This document shows positions 54,340 through 62,321 of a DNA stretch of 64,000 nt, piece by piece. The DNA is taken from contig NW_013524646.1 in NCBI RefSeq assembly GCF_000250985.1, positions 186,001-250,000 of the forward strand, written 5' to 3'. The DNA is from Nematocida parisii ERTm1. Its lineage: Eukaryota > Microsporidia. Under the pieces are notes generated by a model. That model worked only from the letters and a program-made list of their open reading frames with translations. It did not search any database and was not told the origin of the DNA. A program made the position numbers and the translations under genes. Each line of letters starts with the position of its first letter. The first letter of the stretch is position 1.

Positions 54340-55428
54340 ATGAACATATTGGGATCGGAGTATCTACCACCCAATTACAAGTTTGAGCTACAAAAGACAA
54401 TTCGGCAAATTGAAAGAAGAAAGAGCAAGCGGGTTGCTATTCAATTCCCGGAGGGAATTATACACCTTTCCACGGTTATTTCAGACATTATTAGAGCAAA
54501 CACCGATGTTGAAGCAGTCTTTATTCTGTCAGATGTGGTGTATGGCGCGTGTTGTATAGATGATGTCTCTGGGTATTTAATAGACTGTGATCTATTAATT
54601 CACTACGGGCACTCTTGTTTGTTTGAAGTAACCAAGTCTTTAATACAGGTTATGTACATATTTGTAGAGATTCAGTTTGACATAACGCACTGTCTTAAGA
54701 TGATAAACAAGCACATAAAAACAGAGAATTTGTCAATTCTAGGCACAATTCAGTACAACAGCACCGTAAGAAAGATAAAAAGAGAGCTAGAAGCAACAAC
54801 ACACCAAAATAAACTAGAGGACAAGGAGTGCCCGTGTGCTCCAAGCAGTGGATACTACATTCCAAGAATGCAGCCACTGAGTCCTGGTGAAGTATTAGGA
54901 TGTACATCACCAAAGGTTAGTACAGACACAATTCTGTTTATTGCAGAGGGAAGGTTTCATTTAGAGTCTTTGATGATACATAATCCAAACAAAACATACT
55001 ATAAATACTGCCCATCATCAAAGAAGCTGTCACTAGAGACGCATGACTATGGCAGATTTTTAGAAATACGGAAGAGTATAAAGCGCACATCACTTAACAC
55101 ACAAGAGTACGTGATAATATTTGGAACCCTTGGCAGACAGGGCAGCGCAGGAATACTTAAAAGACTTGTGGACGATTTAAACCAGCGGAACAGAAAGTAT
55201 TATGTTGTATTTCTGTCAGAGGTCGATGAGACATTTGTTGAATCTCTTAAGAATGTGACTGTAATAGAAGTGGCCTGCCCAAGAATAGCAATTGATTGGG
55301 GGACCACCTTCGAAATACCAATAATTACACCATTTGAGTATTTTAGCAGCGATCTTAAAAACTATCCAATGGACTACTATATGAAAGAAGAAGAGGGGCA
55401 GAGGAAGCCATGGCAGAGTCTTCACTAG
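54340..55428 (+). CDS. DPH1: Diphthamide synthase subunit Dph1
   Basis: Dph1 (with Dph2) is an iron-sulfur radical enzyme performing the first step of diphthamide synthesis on elongation factor 2. The 362-residue product shows the Dph1 form at each block: LPPNYKFELQKTI, AIQFPEGI, DVVYGACCIDD, HYGHSC, MQPLSPGEVLGCTSP, EGRFHLESLMIHNPN, GTLGRQGS and VACPRIAIDWG. The three cluster cysteines correspond to Cys71 or Cys72, Cys188 and Cys313. Length is somewhat shorter than the usual 400-440. GRQGS is Dph1-specific compared with Dph2. Confidence 0.93.
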   Translation: MNILGSEYLPPNYKFELQKTIRQIERRKSKRVAIQFPEGIIHLSTVISDIIRANTDVEAVFILSDVVYGACCIDDVSGYLIDCDLLIHYGHSCLFEVTKSLIQVMYIFVEIQFDITHCLKMINKHIKTENLSILGTIQYNSTVRKIKRELEATTHQNKLEDKECPCAPSSGYYIPRMQPLSPGEVLGCTSPKVSTDTILFIAEGRFHLESLMIHNPNKTYYKYCPSSKKLSLETHDYGRFLEIRKSIKRTSLNTQEYVIIFGTLGRQGSAGILKRLVDDLNQRNRKYYVVFLSEVDETFVESLKNVTVIEVACPRIAIDWGTTFEIPIITPFEYFSSDLKNYPMDYYMKEEEGQRKPWQSLH

Positions 55429-55694
55429 AATCATATGATTACATAGTATACCACATCATATAAATTGCTTATTATGAAATACGCATAATTTAGTGCACAT
55501 TTCTATACAGAGTGACATAAGAAATATTCAGAAATGGCCCAAAATTACCAGATGAAAAACCATAAAAATGTTTCGAGAGCATATCAAGCCGTGCTTTGCA
55601 CTAAAGAAGTAATTGATTTGTGAAGATTTTTGGCCAATTAGTGGTAGAACAATAAATGGCCGGCTTAAAAATATAAAAGAGATTTTTTATTTGT

Positions 55695-58637
55695 ATGGTA
55701 ATGTCCATTTATTCGATTTTACTTATGGCCTTATCCGCTGTGGTGGCGATAGTGGCGGCAGCACTTACAAAGAAACTGTTTAGAAGACCACAAGAGCCAG
55801 TGATAAAATCAACAGAAACCAGCTCTCTTCCTGTCAAGCCCGCAGAAGGTTTGTTTAATTACTTATTAAAGGACACTGACGTGGTAATTAACAGGATATG
55901 CACAACAGAGGACATAGAAGTATCAACAGGAGAAACACTGTACTATTTAATAGAAGGGGTGGTAGAGGTAATATATGATCGGGTGGTTATAATCAAGAAA
56001 ACTGAGGACTTCTTTGTTTACTCCATAAACTGGCTTCTTGGCGTAAGCTCAAAGCAACATATGACGTATAAAATACAGCGCAACAGTCAGTTATACCAAA
56101 TCAACAAAAATGATGCAACTGTTCGGTATTTATTGCTAAACAGGTTTTTCAAGGGGACACTTTACATCATGGTAAATTATTTGGAGGAAGGGATGCAATT
56201 AGACATAAAACAAATATCGGTCAGTGCAGGAGAGTCGCATAAAGAGCTAGTACAAAAAATAAAAGAAAAAATAGAATTGGTAAAGCCTGTGGAAAGAGCA
56301 GAGGAGATAGTGATTGATGGAAGATATGAGATGAGTCCAAACACTCTTTTGTATATAATAGAGGGGAGTGGAGAGGTAGAGTATACAAGAGACAGTAAAA
56401 AATCTTTTCAAAAAGGCGATATAATAGGGTGTTTAGAGCGGGTGTGCTCTTTAAAGAACAATAGGGTTATTGTGGCAAAGGAGAAAACAGTAGGAACGCT
56501 GATTAAATTAGAACCAAGTTTAGAGGCAAGCACAGAGTCACTTGAAGTAGTTTTGCAGGATATACTGAATGGGCAAGCACCAGTAGAACAGCTAGAAATG
56601 ACAGATGTAATGGTGGACTGGCGAATAATACAGCCAGGAGGGAGGCTATCATCAGAAGAGCCAAGTAAATCTATCAAAGTAATAACAAACGGATACTTTT
56701 TGAAGAATGGGGATGTGAAGTACTTTGGAATATCCAGCAGGAACATATTATTTGAAAAAGAAGTCCTTTTAGAACAGCCGTCTGCATTTGAGCTAACAGC
56801 GACGCGTATTTCTGAAGTAATTGAAATACCAAAGGAATACATCACAACAATTGCGTCTAATTTTCCTGCCCTCTCGAATGGTCTTTATAAAAGGATACTA
56901 GAAAGAACAGGGATTGAACAGGAGTTAGAGCAGCCATCTATAATCACGTTCATACCAAATGACAAAAAAGAAACCCAGTTAGAGATATTTACACACTTTT
57001 TATGCAAAGAGATGGCAAAGAACGACTCTTGTTTTATTCTATCCTCTACCGAGATAGAAAATAAGCTGAAATCTGTGCAGAAGACGAAAAGCGCAGTGCT
57101 ATCCCTTCTAAATTACATAAGCGATTTACAGAGAGAATACTCCTATATACTAATCCCAATTGTAGACCCAAACCGCACTATAACATGCACAGCACAGAGT
57201 CTGCCCCAGCCAACAAAGCCAGAAGAAAGCAGCGCAGACCGTGTGAACTCAGACCCGGCAGAAACCACAGAAGATACTAAAAAAGACTCTATGGGTGGCG
57301 CAGAAAGCAAAGAAAAAGAAAAGCCACTATCCTCTGAAGATAATGAAGTTTTAGATAAATCAAAAGCTTCTGAGATAGAAGAAGGGAGTGTAGAAAAATC
57401 AGAAGAGAAGAAGGAAGCAGATCTAGACCCAATTTTACTCTCAGAAATCATGTTTTATGTGATAACAAATGGAGACCGCAGGTCAATGAATATAAATAAG
57501 GAAGTCTTTTGCAAAATAGATACACTAATACTGCACCGGGACAGTCGGATGAAGGTATATGGAGGCAATTACTATGGACAGAGACACAATGTAGAGTTTC
57601 CCATTATAGACATTCCTCTTTCTATTATTAAAAGCAGAGATTCCGTAAACTATACAAATAAGCACTGCAAACTAACTGGGCACAGCAACGACTGGATTCC
57701 ATACTTTCCGTTGAACGATATGCATCGGTTTATTAGAACCCTCAAGGGAACAAATGTTGGGCTAGTGCTTGGAGGTGGAGGTGCCCGGGGAATAGCGCAC
57801 ATAGGAATCATTGAAGCGCTTGAAGAAGCAAATATACCAATAGATGCAATAGGGGGAACATCAATGGGAGCCTTTGTGGGGGCACTCTATGCAGAGAGAA
57901 CAAATAACAAAGAAGTATTTATCCGAGCAAAAAGGCTTACTGGTCTGATAGGAAGTGTTTGGAGAGTGATTTTTGACATGACATACCCAATATGCGCAAT
58001 GTTCACTGGAAAGAGCTTTAACTGGGCGCTCCGGCTTATTTTTAAAAATCAGAGAATCGAAGACTTATGGCTTCCGTACTACTGCATTACAACAGATATT
58101 TCCGGATTTGAAGAAAAAAAACACACCGATGGAATTTTATGGAGATATGTTAGAGCAAGTATGAGTCTGTCAGGGTATCTACCCCCACTATGTGACAACG
58201 GATCCTTTTTACTCGATGGCGGGTATATGAATAATGTCCCAGCAGATGCCATGCGCTCAATGGGAATTAGAAATATCATTGCAGTAGATGTGGGGAGTGA
58301 AGTAGAAACAACTTTCGCTGATTACGGAGACAGTATTAATGGATTTTATATTCTGTTCCAAAAGATATTTAGTACAAAAAAGTTCTTGTCTCTAACTGAA
58401 ATACAGTATCGACTGGCGTATCTCACAAGCATGCACAAAGAACGCTCATTAAAGTCAGATGTCTCAATTAAGTACATCAGACCAGACCTAGCAGGCTATA
58501 AAACAATGAATTTCAGACAGTTTGATGAAATAGTTGCACATGGATATCAATACGGCAAAAAGGTAATCGCAGAGTGGAAGAATACAGGAGAGTACTCCGA
58601 GCTAACCACACTAACCAGAGCACCCAGCAGAAAGTAG
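55695..58637 (+). CDS. NTE1: NTE-type patatin-like lysophospholipase (Nte1)
   Basis: Nte1 is an ER serine esterase that deacylates phosphatidylcholine to glycerophosphocholine. The 980-residue product has an N-terminal membrane anchor (about residues 3-25), two or more cyclic-nucleotide-binding-like modules (GETLYYLIEGVVEVIYD near 75, NTLLYIIEGSGEVEYT near 218), a low-complexity Glu/Ser/Lys-rich insert (about 505-575), and a C-terminal patatin domain (about 685-870). In the latter GLVLGGGGARGIAHIG forms the oxyanion hole, GTSMG carries the catalytic Ser at about 723, and LLDGGYMNN the catalytic Asp at about 841. Normal yeast Nte1 is about 1,680 residues, so this is reduced. Start has two close Met codons. 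Confidence 0.92.
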   Translation: MVMSIYSILLMALSAVVAIVAAALTKKLFRRPQEPVIKSTETSSLPVKPAEGLFNYLLKDTDVVINRICTTEDIEVSTGETLYYLIEGVVEVIYDRVVIIKKTEDFFVYSINWLLGVSSKQHMTYKIQRNSQLYQINKNDATVRYLLLNRFFKGTLYIMVNYLEEGMQLDIKQISVSAGESHKELVQKIKEKIELVKPVERAEEIVIDGRYEMSPNTLLYIIEGSGEVEYTRDSKKSFQKGDIIGCLERVCSLKNNRVIVAKEKTVGTLIKLEPSLEASTESLEVVLQDILNGQAPVEQLEMTDVMVDWRIIQPGGRLSSEEPSKSIKVITNGYFLKNGDVKYFGISSRNILFEKEVLLEQPSAFELTATRISEVIEIPKEYITTIASNFPALSNGLYKRILERTGIEQELEQPSIITFIPNDKKETQLEIFTHFLCKEMAKNDSCFILSSTEIENKLKSVQKTKSAVLSLLNYISDLQREYSYILIPIVDPNRTITCTAQSLPQPTKPEESSADRVNSDPAETTEDTKKDSMGGAESKEKEKPLSSEDNEVLDKSKASEIEEGSVEKSEEKKEADLDPILLSEIMFYVITNGDRRSMNINKEVFCKIDTLILHRDSRMKVYGGNYYGQRHNVEFPIIDIPLSIIKSRDSVNYTNKHCKLTGHSNDWIPYFPLNDMHRFIRTLKGTNVGLVLGGGGARGIAHIGIIEALEEANIPIDAIGGTSMGAFVGALYAERTNNKEVFIRAKRLTGLIGSVWRVIFDMTYPICAMFTGKSFNWALRLIFKNQRIEDLWLPYYCITTDISGFEEKKHTDGILWRYVRASMSLSGYLPPLCDNGSFLLDGGYMNNVPADAMRSMGIRNIIAVDVGSEVETTFADYGDSINGFYILFQKIFSTKKFLSLTEIQYRLAYLTSMHKERSLKSDVSIKYIRPDLAGYKTMNFRQFDEIVAHGYQYGKKVIAEWKNTGEYSELTTLTRAPSRK

Positions 58638-59228
58638 TTATAACCTGAAATGTGCCAATTGATACAGTTTCTGATTCTAATAGACATAATTTTCTGTTTC
58701 TACCCTAGAGCATACTCAAACCTAGAAAAGGCCATTTCTAACTCACAATGTGCTCTGGCATAGAAAACAGAAAATTTAAAATACCCAAAAATAATAAAAT
58801 TGTAATTTTAAATAGAATTTCGGGTTATTAACAATATTTAGTGTGTTAACTATGGTGGCATCAATGCAGTGTAATAATTCAATTTTCCTCTAATCCAGCA
58901 TTGTGCTATTCTAATAAAATATCTAAATATTTCAATGTATATTAAAATATTCATTATCTCTGTTATAATCTATTATATAGTAGTATGCCATGAGTTAGCC
59001 TAATTATACGCTCAAAGTATTTTAATTGTAACACTTCAAGCATAATTATTTCAATAACTAGAGCGGGGTTTCCCCCTTCCTCGTAAATATGAACTCCTAT
59101 TGATCATCTTAATTTCATCTTTATTAAATTACAGAAACTCTTATATAGTTTCTGCCCCCATTATTTGTGATCACGGCATGCATATCCATATCAAAAAATG
59201 GTGTGCACACATATTACTATCACACTAA
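58638..59228. other. Convergent spacer, no gene seen
   Basis: This 591-bp AT-rich region holds TTTCGGGTTATTAAC at about 58818-58832. The other parts show no repeat or RNA gene. Confidence 0.55.
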
Positions 59229-60749
59229 TTATTTTATTGTTCCACAGGGCATAATACCACTGCTGAGGAATATATGGTTTCCGAATGCGCGCAGAGAACC
59301 AACAATTAGTAATAATAATAAAACTAGAATAATCCCCTTTACAGTTGTTATTCTGCTTCTTTCAGGTTCTGGTGGTGTATATTTAGATAAAAATACCCAA
59401 ATATTTAACAATTTCATTTTTATATATTTCAATGGATTTATATAAAATAGAACTTTCTGTAATTTTTCATTTTCTTTTTTTGTTCTTTCTAATAATTTTT
59501 GTATGTCTTCTGTATATTTTTTAACATCATTAGTATTCTCAGCACTATTTTCTATATCGAAACTGAAGTTTGCACCGAATAAATTCGTGTACTTCTCTGC
59601 AATTTTATATATGTATACCTTCTGACTGCTTTCTAAATCTGGTATGTTTTGAGTTGTTTTTACTATAGTATTAAGACTATTGAATATATAAGAATTATTC
59701 CTTGCTATAGTCATATTAATAAGTAAATCATCTACATATGATTTATGTGATATGATTTCATTCACAATCTTTGTTAAGTATTCAGATTGTATATTCTGTT
59801 TATAGTTAAGAAGTTTATCTAGGCTTAATTGTCTTATTGAAGTCTCTGATATGCTGCCTTTGCTCTCTTTAATAAGTCTTTTAATGTATGCCTCCTTTAG
59901 TCTGTTAATAGCTGTGTTTTTGCATAGAATGATTTCTTTGTAACGGCATAGTAACTTACATAACTCAGTGCTAATTTCACTTATCTGCTCTGCGTTCATC
60001 TGCTTGCTAAGTAATTGATATAATGTGCACTTCCAAAATATTCCATTGTGTAATGGGGCCGTTCTATTATCAGTTTTTTCATTGCTTTCTAAAATTGTGC
60101 CGGTATAATTGATTTCATCTAAAATCGTGTCATATACGTACCTTTCAACTCTAAAAATATTAAAGAACCACTTTCTTTCAGAAAATATTTTTTCTATGTG
60201 CTTGTGTATACTTCTTATTAGTCTTACTTTATCCAATTTAAATATATGATTTGCCCTGTAACACTGAATACCAACATCTAAATCTGTATTAAATGCATTG
60301 TATAGTCTATCTGCTTCATTATATACACCTTTGTTAGTATAGATGTACTTAAGCCCTTGTTCTAGCTTTGTTTCGCCTGTGAATTCATCTATTTCATATA
60401 ACTCATCTATTGTATATGGGTATATATCTGGAATATGTTCGGGATGATGACATAATAAATCTATTTTTTCTTTGTTATTTCCGTTATTTATAAACTCTTT
60501 AAAGTTTTGTAAATACAAAATATTTTCTAACTGATTTGATATGAATTTTTCTACTTCTGGGGTATCATGCACTTTAGAATTTGAAATAATTCTGTCTAGC
60601 TTTTTCTTAATCTCTTGTATCATCAATGAGTCTGGGTGTAAATACGATTTAAGCAATTCAAAGCATGCAGATTTTTTGTTATCAGTAGATTCTGTACTGT
60701 ACACATCTATAAAAGCGTTAATAATCTCATCTGTTATTTTTTGTGTGCT
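59229..60749 (-). CDS. C-terminal part of a frameshifted tail-anchored protein
   Basis: This frame encodes about 506 residues from its first open codon at 60749; the first start-like codon is a GTG at 60704. No ATG precedes it in frame before the coding body. It is the continuation of the N-terminal part at 60734-61018 after a -1 shift. The body is helical, Lys/Glu/Asn/Ile-rich, with a coiled coil (ENTNDVKKYTEDIQKLLERTKKENEKL) followed by two hydrophobic segments near the end (IKMKLLNIWVFL and KGIILVLLLLLIVGSL) and a short tail. Function unknown. The shift most likely reflects one missing base in the A6/T6 run at 60737-60742. Confidence 0.65.
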   Translation of the reverse strand, partial: STQKITDEIINAFIDVYSTESTDNKKSACFELLKSYLHPDSLMIQEIKKKLDRIISNSKVHDTPEVEKFISNQLENILYLQNFKEFINNGNNKEKIDLLCHHPEHIPDIYPYTIDELYEIDEFTGETKLEQGLKYIYTNKGVYNEADRLYNAFNTDLDVGIQCYRANHIFKLDKVRLIRSIHKHIEKIFSERKWFFNIFRVERYVYDTILDEINYTGTILESNEKTDNRTAPLHNGIFWKCTLYQLLSKQMNAEQISEISTELCKLLCRYKEIILCKNTAINRLKEAYIKRLIKESKGSISETSIRQLSLDKLLNYKQNIQSEYLTKIVNEIISHKSYVDDLLINMTIARNNSYIFNSLNTIVKTTQNIPDLESSQKVYIYKIAEKYTNLFGANFSFDIENSAENTNDVKKYTEDIQKLLERTKKENEKLQKVLFYINPLKYIKMKLLNIWVFLSKYTPPEPERSRITTVKGIILVLLLLLIVGSLRAFGNHIFLSSGIMPCGTIK

Positions 60750-61018
60750 TTATCTGAGCTGTCACTGAATATATTTCTTATTATAAAAATAAGTGCACTG
60801 TTATAGTATTTTAGTCTGTCCTCTGTAATATCATAATGCTCTACGCTTAAGCCATCCTCAAATACATTTCGTATTATATATTCTGCTTGCTTTTTAGTTA
60901 TTTCGCTTTCTCCATTGTGTAGATCATTAAGTATTCTTTCGTATAAGTTGTTGCTAGTTTCTATGTTACTGATTAGCTTATAGCCAATGTTCTCTCTTTT
61001 AAGTAATTCTTCTTGCAT
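60734..61018 (-). CDS. N-terminal part of the frameshifted tail-anchored protein
   Basis: ATG at 61018 follows AAATTTTATATAA. The frame gives 94 residues, helical and charged, ending at a TAA right after an A6 run (60737-60742). The -1 frame, open from 60749, carries the rest. The overlap in which the switch must happen is only 16 bases. Together both parts would give about 600 residues. No slippery heptamer of the X-XXY-YYZ form is in frame here, so a base lost by mutation or sequencing error is the likely cause. Confidence 0.65.
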   Translation of the reverse strand: MQEELLKRENIGYKLISNIETSNNLYERILNDLHNGESEITKKQAEYIIRNVFEDGLSVEHYDITEDRLKYYNSALIFIIRNIFSDSSDKAHKK

Positions 61019-61151
61019 TTATATAAAATTTTATTGATTAGTACATTTATATGTAAAGACGATTTAATCGCTAAAAAATCAATTTTTATTGGAATTACTA
61101 TTTGAGCATATGATTAATAGAAATAGAATCTGAAATAGCCCAAAAAATCAA

Positions 61152-61982
61152 TTATATTCGGATTATTCTTCCGTATGGCACTGCTTGAATAGCAGATACT
61201 TTGCCTTCTGTTACTTCATATAGCAAGCTAATAAAGTCTGCGAGTCTTTGATTGCTTGTAGCAATAGGAATGCTATTTGAGATCGGAATGGACATACTTC
61301 TGTCCATTAAAAGTACATCATCTGTTTGCTCTGAAGAATATCTTCTTATAGCTTCAATTGAAGATATATCAGCAGGCGTATCTGGTTCATAGTATTCTGA
61401 TGAATTGAGTATAATGGCATCTATCATGCTCTGATACCACTTTGTACTAGAACACTCCCTTCCTACCACTGTCTCTCTAGATATATCTATTGTTTTATCT
61501 AATTTAATTCTTTTAACTGTCTCTTCTGCTTGGGGCGCTGTATACATATCATGCATTGAGTGTGTGCTCTGTGTAATACTCTCTGCTAAAATTATAGACC
61601 CGCCTCTCATGCATTCTATATCTTCTGTAGGTAATTGTATAGTGTAGTTAATAGTGCTGCACAGTACATTTATATTATACTTATATGTAATTGCATTTTT
61701 ACTTGCTACTCTACTAGATACCGTCTTATCTATACGCACATCCTTACCTATTATTTTGACAAGCGCAGAAAGTGTCTGTCTGTAGTGAAAAAGAAGACTA
61801 CTTGCCACAGAAATCATCAGTCTAGACTGCAGTCTTAGAGACAAGTTGTTTGCATCTACAGTAGAAAAACACTCTTTTAATGAATCTATGGGTATTACTG
61901 TATTAACTCTTCTTATACAGGAATGAACGTACATTCTGTATAGCAAACTGTCTTTAGATACAAATACACCTGGATAAAACAT
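61152..61982 (-). CDS. Kleisin (Rad21/Scc1/Rec8-type cohesin subunit)
   Basis: Kleisins close the cohesin ring by binding SMC1 and SMC3. The longest frame begins at TTG; ATG at 61982 begins MFYPGVFVSKDSLLYRMYVHS, matching the family's MFYS-x-x-LL-x-x-x-GPLA-x-x-WLAAH start. It continues with LSLRLQSRLMISVASSLLFHYRQTLSALV, matching the ALRL-x-x-HLLLG-V-R-IY-x-x-K-x-x-YLL block. The C-terminus (ADFISLLYEVTEGKVSAIQAVPYGRIIRI) resembles the winged-helix tail. Length is 276, against the usual 450-650, so the separase-cut linker is short. Scc1 or Rec8 cannot be decided. Start options at 61997 and 62018 also exist. Confidence 0.72.
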   Translation of the reverse strand: MFYPGVFVSKDSLLYRMYVHSCIRRVNTVIPIDSLKECFSTVDANNLSLRLQSRLMISVASSLLFHYRQTLSALVKIIGKDVRIDKTVSSRVASKNAITYKYNINVLCSTINYTIQLPTEDIECMRGGSIILAESITQSTHSMHDMYTAPQAEETVKRIKLDKTIDISRETVVGRECSSTKWYQSMIDAIILNSSEYYEPDTPADISSIEAIRRYSSEQTDDVLLMDRSMSIPISNSIPIATSNQRLADFISLLYEVTEGKVSAIQAVPYGRIIRI

Positions 61983-62321
61983 GCATAAAAATTTCATCCT
62001 ACTGTATATATTGTGCATAATCAATTCGATCTTTGTTAAAGTATTGATTTTCTGGGTATATCTATAGTGAAGTGATATCCTGCTTTTGTTTTTACAGAAA
62101 ATATTATAACAGAATTTTCTATTTATAGCATGAAGTACTTAAACTACCTGAAAACAAAACCAACTGACACGCTCAGAAATAACTGCCGTGATGGGCTGTT
62201 GCTGGAATAAACTAGTATGCCCGCTTTATGAATTAATTTCTGCTTTTGTTTAATAGATAATCTTTGTTTATACTAAATTTATGTATTTTAGTATTTTGTT
62301 TATTTGTTTTCTACTTGAATT
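61983..62321. promoter_or_regulatory. Divergent spacer, kleisin and HEAT-like gene
   Basis: No gene seen. T-rich tracts (TTTTAGTATTTTGTTTATTTG) precede the plus-strand ATG. It presumably contains both promoters. Confidence 0.45.

Noticed and set aside
55534-55623. 29-codon ATG frame before the NTE gene (MAQNYQMKNHKNVSRA)
   Set aside because: Leader AAATATTCAGAA is suggestive, but 29 codons without any other support is too little.
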